Of a DNA stretch of 64,000 nt, positions 6,249-13,871 are shown in pieces; position 1 is the first letter of the stretch; every line of letters begins with the position of its first letter. The translations under genes and the position numbers were made by a program. The DNA lies in contig CANMRV010000007.1 of the NCBI GenBank assembly GCA_947500435.1, positions 1 through 64,000 on the forward strand, given 5' to 3'. The notes below the pieces were generated by a model, which saw only the letters and a program-made list of their open reading frames with translations, did no database searches and was not told the origin of the DNA. This DNA comes from an uncultured Flavobacteriaceae bacterium (GTDB lineage: Bacteria > Bacteroidota > Bacteroidia > Flavobacteriales > Flavobacteriaceae).

Positions 6249-9200
6249 TTATCCTTCAATCCAGGCCATAATAGCATTTGCAACAAACCGCGGTTCTGGC
6301 GGCAACGAATAAATATCTTTCTCATAATTTTTATTGTATGGAGAAATATTCATAATGTTACCATCAACTACCAAGGTGCTACTTCCTCCAGGGTCGAAGC
6401 CCATAGCCTTATCCATACCATATTTTAAAAGAATATCTACCATATCAAAATGTGTTGCCCCTACAGATTCTCTAATTCTACCGTTTACCATAAGCACCAT
6501 AAGTTTCCCTTCTTTAGTTATACCTACAGCTATTTTTGGGCCACGCATATCAGTGAAATCTAATCTTGCCGCTTGCGTTTTAATAGAGTTGGAAGTTTTC
6601 CAGCCTTCATCTTCCATATTTAAAATTTGTTTACCACCATCAATTAACATAGGTCCCGCTTCAATAGCATAAGATATCTCATCCCATCGGTATGGGTTGG
6701 CCTCTGGTTCTAATAACTGAATATCCAATGGCATACCTTCTGTAAACATTTTATCAAAAAACAACTTTGAAGGAATAGACAATGTGATGCCTACTGGAAC
6801 AACAGGTAGAACTTCATTAGCTTTTGTTTTAATAATCTGTTTTATAGTGTTTCCCGCTATTCTTAAAATAACATTGCCATTACCTTTGATAGTGTCCTCA
6901 GCATAAAATAAATCATAAAAACAGGGAGCTACACTACTATGTTTATTATAGGCGCTACTAGCAAAAATCATTTTGCCTTGTTTGCCTCTTATACTAAAAC
7001 CTGCTTTACTATTTACTTTTCGTATATCTACATCGCCATTTTTATAGATAATAAAGGCGGGTTTATTAAAAAGTGGTGGACAAAACACCTTATTATTCAT
7101 AATCAGTAGGCCTAATGGTGAGCCAATATAAGTTTCTGGTAAGCCTAGTTTTCCTACCAATTCAGGGTTTAATATATACCCTCCATTCCAAGCTAATTCT
7201 ATTTTATTAGAATTATTACTTTTCTTTTGATACTCATTGATGAGCGCAGGTACGTTCTTAGGTTCTTTATTGGCAATATGTGCAGCAAACCCCCAGTTAT
7301 GTTTTTTGGTATCAATTTCAGCTAATACACCACTCCAAGGTAGACCGTCTTCATATACACCACCAGCAAAAGATGATTTCACTTTTTCAATAGTTTTCGT
7401 TTTACTTAAGTTTTGTTTTATTTGCTCTAATTGCTTCGCAATGGGAGTCCCATTTTCAATGGCATCTTTAGAAATTAGTTTCAACAATTCTTTTTCACCA
7501 AGTGTGTTTTTAAGGTTTGCATATAGTTTGCTTTTTAAAACATTGTCAAAATCTTTTGCTGTTTGTATAGGCGTAGGGTATGCTAAAGTAGTACGTACTG
7601 CGGCTGGTACAAATTGGATAAAGCCGCTATCCTTTGGAACTCCCATAATTTTGGAGGTCATATCATGCAATACCTTACCAATATGGAAGTGATCAATTTC
7701 AATAATATCAGTCATCATTGCCGCATACTCACCATTGGTTATTATAAAACCATTGGCTTCTTTAATATCTCGTAAAATCTTAATAGCTTTTGCCCCCATT
7801 TGCGGAAAATGAACGCCTTCAGACCATTGTTTTGTTTCAATTATTTGAACAACTCCTGTCTTAAACAATAAACCTAGTTCAGGCTCCTTTTCACTCTCTA
7901 AATATTCCTTAATATTTGCATTTGAAAACCATTTTGTTATTCTTGGTTCATGTACGAAAATATATACCTTTTCTAATTCCTGCACTTTGGCTTTAAGCAC
8001 TTCAGCCGTAAGTTCTTCTTCAATTTTTAGTTTAAGTTGAGCACGAATAGGTTGCAATACAAAATATTCTAACTCATGTTTGATATAACGCCCAGGAAAG
8101 TAGCCTTTCGGAACATTATTTTTTAATTTTTCAGTTAAAATCTTCCGGTCATCGATTCCTAAAAACTTACTATTCGTTAATTGAAATAAGGCCAATTCCC
8201 AGTCGGCAAAAAACTGAGGAGCTAATGTCAAATCTGGTAAATGTTTTGGCTTAAAAACATCACTGTAAATCATATTGACTAAACCCGTTACCTCTTGATA
8301 TGTAAATGCTTGATAGGCATACTTCTTTTTATTTCTATGCCTGTACGCTAAGGCATGATCATGTCTTATAGTCAATTCTCCATCAACATATTTAAAAATA
8401 TCATCAATAGCGTTGTAATATTTATGAATTAACTCAAGGTTGGTATTTACTAAATCTGGAATATCATTTTCCATCATTCTAGCATAATTCATTACTTTTC
8501 CTTTGATAAGTTGCTCTTCTACCCTAAAAAAACTTGGGTCTATTAAAGATTTTAAATATATCATAAATGACAATCTGCCATAACCAGGTAAATAGTGTCT
8601 CGTTTTTTTATTAAGAATAGCAAGAAGGTCTTCATTCTCAAAATTTACCATGTTTTTGTAAGCTTTCAACAAACCAACTACTTGTGCATCAACCTCATTA
8701 GAAATAGCTCTTAACTGCAAATGCAGTCGCCCTAGAATATATTTCATGTTTTTTTGTAGTGCTTCTAAACTATAACGCTTATGAATAACGTTCCTATTGT
8801 GAGTAACATCAACCATTCTATTTTGAGGATAAAACACATGATCACAAATTTTCTCCGCTAATAGTTTAGGAACTTTAGAACCTTTAAACTCTAATACATT
8901 TAAACGCAAAGACTCATCTAAATGACGTCCGATAACCTCATCATAAACTTCTCTTGGCTCGTATTGTCTACAAAATATTGGAGTACCACAAGCTGCGGCT
9001 TCTATAATTGGCAGGCCCCTACCCTCAGTTTGACTGGGCAATAAGATTAAAGAAGCTACATCATATAATTGCTCAATATCTAAAGGCTTTTTATATTTTT
9101 TCTTGAATTCATTTTTATCAAACTCACTAAATAAAAACCCGAGAAGCACTCTTGATTTGAACTCTTTCGGAAGCTCCTTAAGAAAGTTTTTAAAATCTGT

Positions 9201-10442
9201 TTTTAAATCGTGATAATAATTTTGTTGCCCATGTGGAATAGGTCCTGAAACAATTAGAGATAGTTTTAATTGCGGATTTGTGATAAATTTTTCAGCAAAT
9301 GAATCATAAGAAAATAAACGCTTAACCAATTTAAAATTAAGTTCGATAGACTTTCTACTAATTACCCGTGTGGGTTGTAAAAAAACAATATTATTATTTA
9401 CAAAATCAAAATTACGAATGGTTTTATGGCCTAACAATATAGGTCTTAAAGAGCGTTCACTATCCGTATGATGTGCTGCAGTATGAACAGTTATCGTGTC
9501 TTTTTTGTTTGCAAAAATAGTAGATACCTGCATAAACGCTTTGATAATATCGCGCTTACTCATTTGGTGCATTTTGGTATCAACCGCTGTTCCTAATAGT
9601 GCGACATTGGCGGGATTATGGCCATTGATATCTATAAGATGGTTTTGTTGAATCTTATTGATATTTACATTCATCCACGAACGACTTTCCCATGGATATA
9701 TCATTTCAATAACTGAGAAAAATTCACCTACATGCGCATTGTGAAAAAAGAAATCTCTTGGGCCTTTTTTTAATCCATTTTTTATAATTTCTTCCTTTCT
9801 ATTGCCTCCTTCCCAATAAAAATCATGATTATTATTAATTACCGGAATTCCTAAATATTCAGAGATTAATACGGTAGCTAAAGCCAAAGAAACATTCCCA
9901 GGGTTAGAGCAGACATTGATTAAATACAAGAGCGAAATATCATTTTCTTCAATATAACTGCCCAATTTTTCAATCAGAACTAAAACCTCTTTCCAAAACT
10001 TACCAATAAGGTTATTGTAAGCCTCACTGCCACGCTCCATTTTTATCCTAAAAAAATCATCATATAAAGGCCAAGCATCAAAAGCTTCCATTTCTGGTAA
10101 TACTTTTTTAAAGGCATCTTTAGGTATCAACTCATCAGCCTCCTCTTTAATTTCTCCCGCTATAAAATGAATGGGAATATTAGGATAAATATCCTTAAAG
10201 GTTTTAGCATATTTTTCAGTTTCTACCGTAATACCATCAATGGTGAAGTAAAAGGTCAAGAAGGCAATACCTCCTTTCTCAAGGTTCACGTCAAATGATG
10301 GAACATCGCCTTTAAAGGCTGATTTGGAATCTTGTTCTTTAAATTTGTCAATAAACAAGCCTAAATCAAACCAGGTATTTATTTTTTCATTCTTTAGCTC
10401 CTTTAAGATAGTAGTAATTCCGGTCGCCTTTGTTTTAGTCAT
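6249..10442 (-). CDS. Giant fusion: GT4-like glycosyltransferase plus phosphodiester glycosidase (NAGPA)
   Basis: A 1397-aa protein without an evident signal peptide. Residues about 1-600 resemble a retaining GT-B (GT4-like) glycosyltransferase: NNNHDFYWEGGNRKEE, the acceptor-side NGHNPANVALLGTAVD, and the donor-site motif LLPSQTEGRGLPIIEAAACG with the two Glu of the E-x7-E signature. Residues about 600-1000 are helical and unassigned. Residues about 1030-1397 are a NAGPA domain, ending in the diagnostic GFDPGGSSTLVVDG (about 1348-1361) and preceded by YAIEAGPMLIDGG. NAGPA domains cleave sugar-phosphodiesters. It lies 11 bp downstream of a second GT4 gene sharing the HDFxWE motif. A role in making or trimming a phosphodiester-linked glycan or sugar osmolyte is inference. 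Confidence 0.75.
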   Translation of the reverse strand: MTKTKATGITTILKELKNEKINTWFDLGLFIDKFKEQDSKSAFKGDVPSFDVNLEKGGIAFLTFYFTIDGITVETEKYAKTFKDIYPNIPIHFIAGEIKEEADELIPKDAFKKVLPEMEAFDAWPLYDDFFRIKMERGSEAYNNLIGKFWKEVLVLIEKLGSYIEENDISLLYLINVCSNPGNVSLALATVLISEYLGIPVINNNHDFYWEGGNRKEEIIKNGLKKGPRDFFFHNAHVGEFFSVIEMIYPWESRSWMNVNINKIQQNHLIDINGHNPANVALLGTAVDTKMHQMSKRDIIKAFMQVSTIFANKKDTITVHTAAHHTDSERSLRPILLGHKTIRNFDFVNNNIVFLQPTRVISRKSIELNFKLVKRLFSYDSFAEKFITNPQLKLSLIVSGPIPHGQQNYYHDLKTDFKNFLKELPKEFKSRVLLGFLFSEFDKNEFKKKYKKPLDIEQLYDVASLILLPSQTEGRGLPIIEAAACGTPIFCRQYEPREVYDEVIGRHLDESLRLNVLEFKGSKVPKLLAEKICDHVFYPQNRMVDVTHNRNVIHKRYSLEALQKNMKYILGRLHLQLRAISNEVDAQVVGLLKAYKNMVNFENEDLLAILNKKTRHYLPGYGRLSFMIYLKSLIDPSFFRVEEQLIKGKVMNYARMMENDIPDLVNTNLELIHKYYNAIDDIFKYVDGELTIRHDHALAYRHRNKKKYAYQAFTYQEVTGLVNMIYSDVFKPKHLPDLTLAPQFFADWELALFQLTNSKFLGIDDRKILTEKLKNNVPKGYFPGRYIKHELEYFVLQPIRAQLKLKIEEELTAEVLKAKVQELEKVYIFVHEPRITKWFSNANIKEYLESEKEPELGLLFKTGVVQIIETKQWSEGVHFPQMGAKAIKILRDIKEANGFIITNGEYAAMMTDIIEIDHFHIGKVLHDMTSKIMGVPKDSGFIQFVPAAVRTTLAYPTPIQTAKDFDNVLKSKLYANLKNTLGEKELLKLISKDAIENGTPIAKQLEQIKQNLSKTKTIEKVKSSFAGGVYEDGLPWSGVLAEIDTKKHNWGFAAHIANKEPKNVPALINEYQKKSNNSNKIELAWNGGYILNPELVGKLGLPETYIGSPLGLLIMNNKVFCPPLFNKPAFIIYKNGDVDIRKVNSKAGFSIRGKQGKMIFASSAYNKHSSVAPCFYDLFYAEDTIKGNGNVILRIAGNTIKQIIKTKANEVLPVVPVGITLSIPSKLFFDKMFTEGMPLDIQLLEPEANPYRWDEISYAIEAGPMLIDGGKQILNMEDEGWKTSNSIKTQAARLDFTDMRGPKIAVGITKEGKLMVLMVNGRIRESVGATHFDMVDILLKYGMDKAMGFDPGGSSTLVVDGNIMNISPYNKNYEKDIYSLPPEPRFVANAIMAWIEG

Positions 10443-10453
10443 TATCTATTTTC

Positions 10454-11698
10454 TTAAAATGTAAATAGGCTATTTAATTTTTTTTCAAGTACATCAAATG
10501 AAAAATGTTTTTTGCCAAGGTTGAAGTTATACTCGCCAATTTCTATACATCGCTTTGGGTTATAAATGATGTCTGCCATTTGTTGAACTTTTTCACTTGT
10601 TAGATTTCCGTCTTCGGTCATAACAGTTTCAAAGCCTTTACTACCAATATCTTGCATATATACAGGCTTATAGTTATTAACGAATATGGGTTTTTTGGCA
10701 AGTACACATTCTACAAAAGCATTTCCAAAACCTTCGTACGTACTAAAATAAGTACATGCTCTACCATGCGCATAAACATCAGATAAATCCTTGTGATCCA
10801 ATACTTTGTGCGCAGCAAATATAATTTGACTCGATAGATTCAGTTCATGAATTTGATCTATTAATTCGTTATAGTATTCTTTATTTTCATCATCATTATT
10901 ATTTCCTGTGATAACCAGCTTTAGCTTTTTATCATCGAGTGTATCAATCAATGAGATAGCAGTTTCAATACCTTTACGCCTTACAATACGTGTTACCTGT
11001 AATAATGCAATTTCGTCATCTGTGACGCCTATGCCTTTGAGAAAGAATTGATTTTCTGGAGTTGGCACACCATAAACACGACTAAAATCCATCACATTAG
11101 GGACTAAAGTCGCATCAATACTAAATCTATTTTTAAAGGTTTCTACTCCAAATGTATTAATGACCGCATGTTTCACATTAGGCAATAACAGTGGAAAGTT
11201 ATCATCTACATATTGATTAATTTCTGGGTGGGTTGAAACATAACGCTCCCCTCTTTCCCAATGAAAATCATGATCATGGGTTACAATCGGCAATCCGGTA
11301 TTTTGAATTAGTTTTTTAATAGCAACCCCCATTGATAAATGGCAAGGGAGTGCTGAAGCGTTTTCCGAAAGTATTGCTTCTATTTTTTTATCAGCCACCC
11401 ATTGAAGCATGGCTTCATAAATCATATTAGAAGCATTTTCAACATGATCCAGTAGGGCATCTGGATCTTTATCGGGTTCATAAAAGGCTTTACGTTGGCC
11501 CCATTCGGCTTCAACCGAGAAAAAAGATAAGGGCGGAAAAAGATAGTCATGTTCATAATCTATATCCCACGACTCAAACTCTCCTGACATGATAAACACT
11601 TCATGACCTAGCTTTTTTAAAACATCTATCCATTTCTCAGTTTCTAAAGCTACGCCATCAACACCGCCTATTCTTCCGATAATAATACCTATTCGCAT
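10454..11698 (-). CDS. GT4-family glycosyltransferase
   Basis: A 414-aa cytosolic GT-B glycosyltransferase. The N terminus MRIGIIIGRIGGVDGVALET is the acceptor-side glycine-rich loop; HDHDFHWERGERY parallels HDFYWEGG of the downstream fusion protein; LQVTRIVRRKGIETAISLID is the GT4 donor-domain opening; and YFSTYEGFGNAFVECVLAKKPIFV carries the E-x7-E nucleotide-sugar signature. The gene is upstream of, and 11 bp from, the 1397-aa fusion on the same strand, so both are likely one transcript. The donor and acceptor are not deducible. Confidence 0.8.
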   Translation of the reverse strand: MRIGIIIGRIGGVDGVALETEKWIDVLKKLGHEVFIMSGEFESWDIDYEHDYLFPPLSFFSVEAEWGQRKAFYEPDKDPDALLDHVENASNMIYEAMLQWVADKKIEAILSENASALPCHLSMGVAIKKLIQNTGLPIVTHDHDFHWERGERYVSTHPEINQYVDDNFPLLLPNVKHAVINTFGVETFKNRFSIDATLVPNVMDFSRVYGVPTPENQFFLKGIGVTDDEIALLQVTRIVRRKGIETAISLIDTLDDKKLKLVITGNNNDDENKEYYNELIDQIHELNLSSQIIFAAHKVLDHKDLSDVYAHGRACTYFSTYEGFGNAFVECVLAKKPIFVNNYKPVYMQDIGSKGFETVMTEDGNLTSEKVQQMADIIYNPKRCIEIGEYNFNLGKKHFSFDVLEKKLNSLFTF

Positions 11699-12230
11699 CT
11701 AAATTTAATTAAGGTTTGTTAACAATGTATTTGGAGAATCACCTTCCTATACTTCACTAGTATATGTGTATGATTACGCTCCAAATAGACTACGATTTCA
11801 TCTGATATTCTAATTCAATTGACAGGAAAATTTTGAATTAAAAACCACTTATTTCTAGTATAGATTGGCAACATCAAATCTTAGCTAGTAAATTAGGAAA
11901 TTAGGTAGTAGCAGTTCGTGAAAATATGTTAATAGTAGGCTCTTATTTTGGAGTATTGATAATTATTAGGACTTGGAATTGGGGTTTGTGGAATGAGAAA
12001 GGTTCTTCTTGGTAAACTTTTTTTAGGACAAGACAGTATGTCTGTTGCCGTTACGAAGTCACAGACTACACACAGCGGTGTGCTTGCTCTTAGCTATTTC
12101 TGACAGTTCCATAAAACGGTTTATTGAAAGAACTAAATGGAGAAAAATTATGAAGTTCCGAGAAAGGTACGTTTTAAGAGGCAGTTTTAAAAAACATTTG
12201 AACAACGGCCTCATCCTTCTTTTTAAACTA
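11699..12230. other. Intergenic region without recognised gene
   Basis: About 530 bp of AT-rich sequence upstream of the minus-strand glycosyltransferase and downstream of a broken response regulator. It should hold the promoter of the glycosyltransferase pair, but no convincing TTG/TAnnTTTG pair was identified. A weak hairpin CACAC-AGCG-GTGTG lies near 12070. The open frame at 12045-12302 on the plus strand has no protein-like features. Confidence 0.5.
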
Positions 12231-12596
12231 TTAGACCAAGTTAAACTCCTGAGCCTTTTTAGAAAGGTCCATCAAGTTTTTGACTTCCATTTTACGCATT
12301 AAATTAAAGCGGTGGGTTTCTACGGTACGTTTGCTATTTTGAAGTTTTTCGGAAATTTGTTTGTTGGTAAGTCCTGATAAGACCAACTCCAATACTTGAA
12401 CTTCTTTATTGGTCAGGTCAAAAGGTTTGCTAGTTCTAGCATCACTTTTTGGTCTTTCTGAAGTCTTGACACTTGAGTTTAATAAATTATTGACCAACAC
12501 ATTCGAGATATCTCCGCTATAGTATTTACCGCCATCTTGAACAGTGTGAATTGCTTTGATGAATTCGACTTTTCCAGTGTCCTTCAACAAATAACC
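12231..12596 (-). pseudogene. C-terminal remnant of a NarL/LuxR-type response regulator
   Basis: The frame reads GYLLKDTGKVEFIKAIHTV, the end of a receiver domain, through a linker, to a LuxR-type HTH: LTNKEVQVLELVLSGLTNKQ, ISEKLQNSKRTVETHRFNLM, then RKMEVKNLMDLSKKA. A stop precedes GYLLKD directly, and there is no receiver domain with its phosphoacceptor Asp upstream. About 85 N-terminal residues are missing compared with normal NarL-family regulators of about 215 aa. The HTH is intact, so a TTG-initiated DNA-binding fragment could in principle be made, but the sharp junction with an unrelated inverted fragment indicates a pseudogene. Confidence 0.75.
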
Positions 12597-12788
12597 TTAT
12601 TTCTTGAGAAAGGTAAAAGTAAAGATTGGTTTGAATCGAAACAAATAGGGTATAGTCAAAGCATTGAAAGAACAAATGGTACAACACTTACGCTGTTAAT
12701 AGAAAAGGATTTTGTTTGTATGGATGAATCAATTGAGGACCAATCTGATAATTATCCGAATCCGAATATAGCCTCGTTAGAGGCTTAG
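12591..12788 (+). pseudogene. C-terminal remnant of an unrecognised gene
   Basis: The plus-strand frame starting at the junction reads ITLFLEKGKSKDWFESKQIG, YSQSIERTNGTTLTLLIEKD, then FVCMDESIEDQSDNYPNPN and a stop at 12786-12788. The composition is protein-like, and the frame stays open across the breakpoint only because it runs antisense through the response-regulator remnant. No family is recognised. It is interpreted as the tail of a gene whose front was lost in the rearrangement that also truncated the response regulator. Confidence 0.5.
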
Positions 12789-12852
12789 TGCTCAATTAAG
12801 GAATAAATTAATGCAATTCGAATAGCGAGATATTTTGTATAATCTATATGGT

Positions 12853-13311
12853 CTACTTAAAGGTAATGTGCCTACTCATACTTTCTTCTACCGACATAAA
12901 TGACTCAACACCTTTTATTCCATCAATCGTCAAAACGGCCTCTTGATACACTCGTCGATAATGCATGCTATCTTTCGCATGCATTTTTGCGAAAATATCA
13001 TACTTACCAGTACTATGATGAATCTTTACAATTTCTGGCACCTTTTCTAACTCATTAATCACCTGTTTGTAGAGCATCGTTTCTCGCAAGTAGACTCCTA
13101 AAAATATGGTCATTTTCCAACCGATTTTGCTGTAATCTAGCTCGAGGGTGGCACCTTTTATAACTCCCAGATTTTTCATTTTTTTTGTTCTTGCATGTAC
13201 TGTGCCAGGTGAAATTTCCAATCTTTTGGCAACTTCCGTATACGGCATTTGTGCGTTGTCAGATAATAGTCCTAAAATTTTAAAATCCATATCATCCAAT
13301 TTATTCTTCAT
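12853..13311 (-). CDS. Lrp/AsnC-family transcriptional regulator
   Basis: A 152-aa protein with the standard two-domain layout. An N-terminal HTH (LDDMDFKILGLLSDNAQMPY, then EVAKRLEISPGTVHARTKKM) is followed by a RAM ligand-sensing domain (MTIFLGVYLRET to IDGIKGVESFMSVEESMS). Such regulators sense amino acids. It lies about 560 bp from, and divergent to, the TonB receptor gene, and a close paralog sits at the other end of that cluster (20323-20802). A 27-bp palindrome at 13357-13383 is a candidate self-binding site. Confidence 0.9.
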   Translation of the reverse strand: MKNKLDDMDFKILGLLSDNAQMPYTEVAKRLEISPGTVHARTKKMKNLGVIKGATLELDYSKIGWKMTIFLGVYLRETMLYKQVINELEKVPEIVKIHHSTGKYDIFAKMHAKDSMHYRRVYQEAVLTIDGIKGVESFMSVEESMSRHITFK

Positions 13312-13356
13312 TTCTCTTTCGCCCTTTTTAAATTGTCACAAACACTTTTATACTCC

Positions 13357-13383
13357 AATATCAAGAATTACAATTGTGATATT
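13357..13383. promoter_or_regulatory. Imperfect 27-bp palindrome, candidate Lrp operator
   Basis: Arms AATATCA (13357-13363) and TGATATT (13377-13383) enclose a second matched set AAT/ATT inside; 20 of 26 paired positions are complementary. It is centred about 59 bp upstream of the lrp-like start codon, in the divergent region facing the TonB receptor gene. Lrp/AsnC proteins favour AT-rich palindromes of this kind. Regulation of both directions is inferred. Confidence 0.45.
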
Positions 13384-13871
13384 TTTATATTTATTCTAGA
13401 TATTGTTGATTTTAGTAAATTTAATTTAACATTTTGTTTAAAGGACAAATAATATAACAATAAAACACCCTATTTACTGATTATACCATATTTATAATAT
13501 AGATGATTTTGGATATTCATAAAAATGCTTTTTCGACTTTTTTTAATCATATCAATAGCTTTTCATTCCCTTAAATCAAAAAAACTGACGTATCGGTAGA
13601 TAAAAACATAAAAACTATTTATATGTTAGATTAATCAGTGATAAACTACTGAAATACAAATATTTACAAGAGTTTCGAGTTTTTATTTATCAAATTCTCT
13701 CACTATCATTGTATTGGTCTTGAAACGAAATAACCAACGAAGTGAATTGACCAGTTAAGCCTCCGGAGCTTTTCTTTTCGCACGTAAATGAACCATCATC
13801 CAAAATTGAAATTTTGGTAGCGTTCAAAACTCCTATGTGCGTCATATTGTTAAAAACCAAAACACTATGTT
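13384..13871. other. Intergenic region upstream of TonB receptor gene
   Basis: About 490 bp of AT-rich sequence presumably holding the promoter of the receptor cluster; no convincing -33/-7 pair was found. A minus-strand frame of 51 codons (13690-13845, MTHIGVLNATKISILDDGSF at its start) has protein-like composition. It has no recognised homolog and could be a small gene, an old gene remnant or chance. Confidence 0.35.

Noticed and set aside
6057..6428. Plus-strand open frame of 123 codons across the nrtR-NAGPA gap
   Set aside because: It is antisense to the NAGPA C terminus and covers the nrtR operator; hydrophobicity is a by-product of AT-rich sequence.
12045..12302. Plus-strand open frame of 85 codons upstream of the broken response regulator
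   Set aside because: No recognisable motif, overlaps the response-regulator end, and composition looks random.
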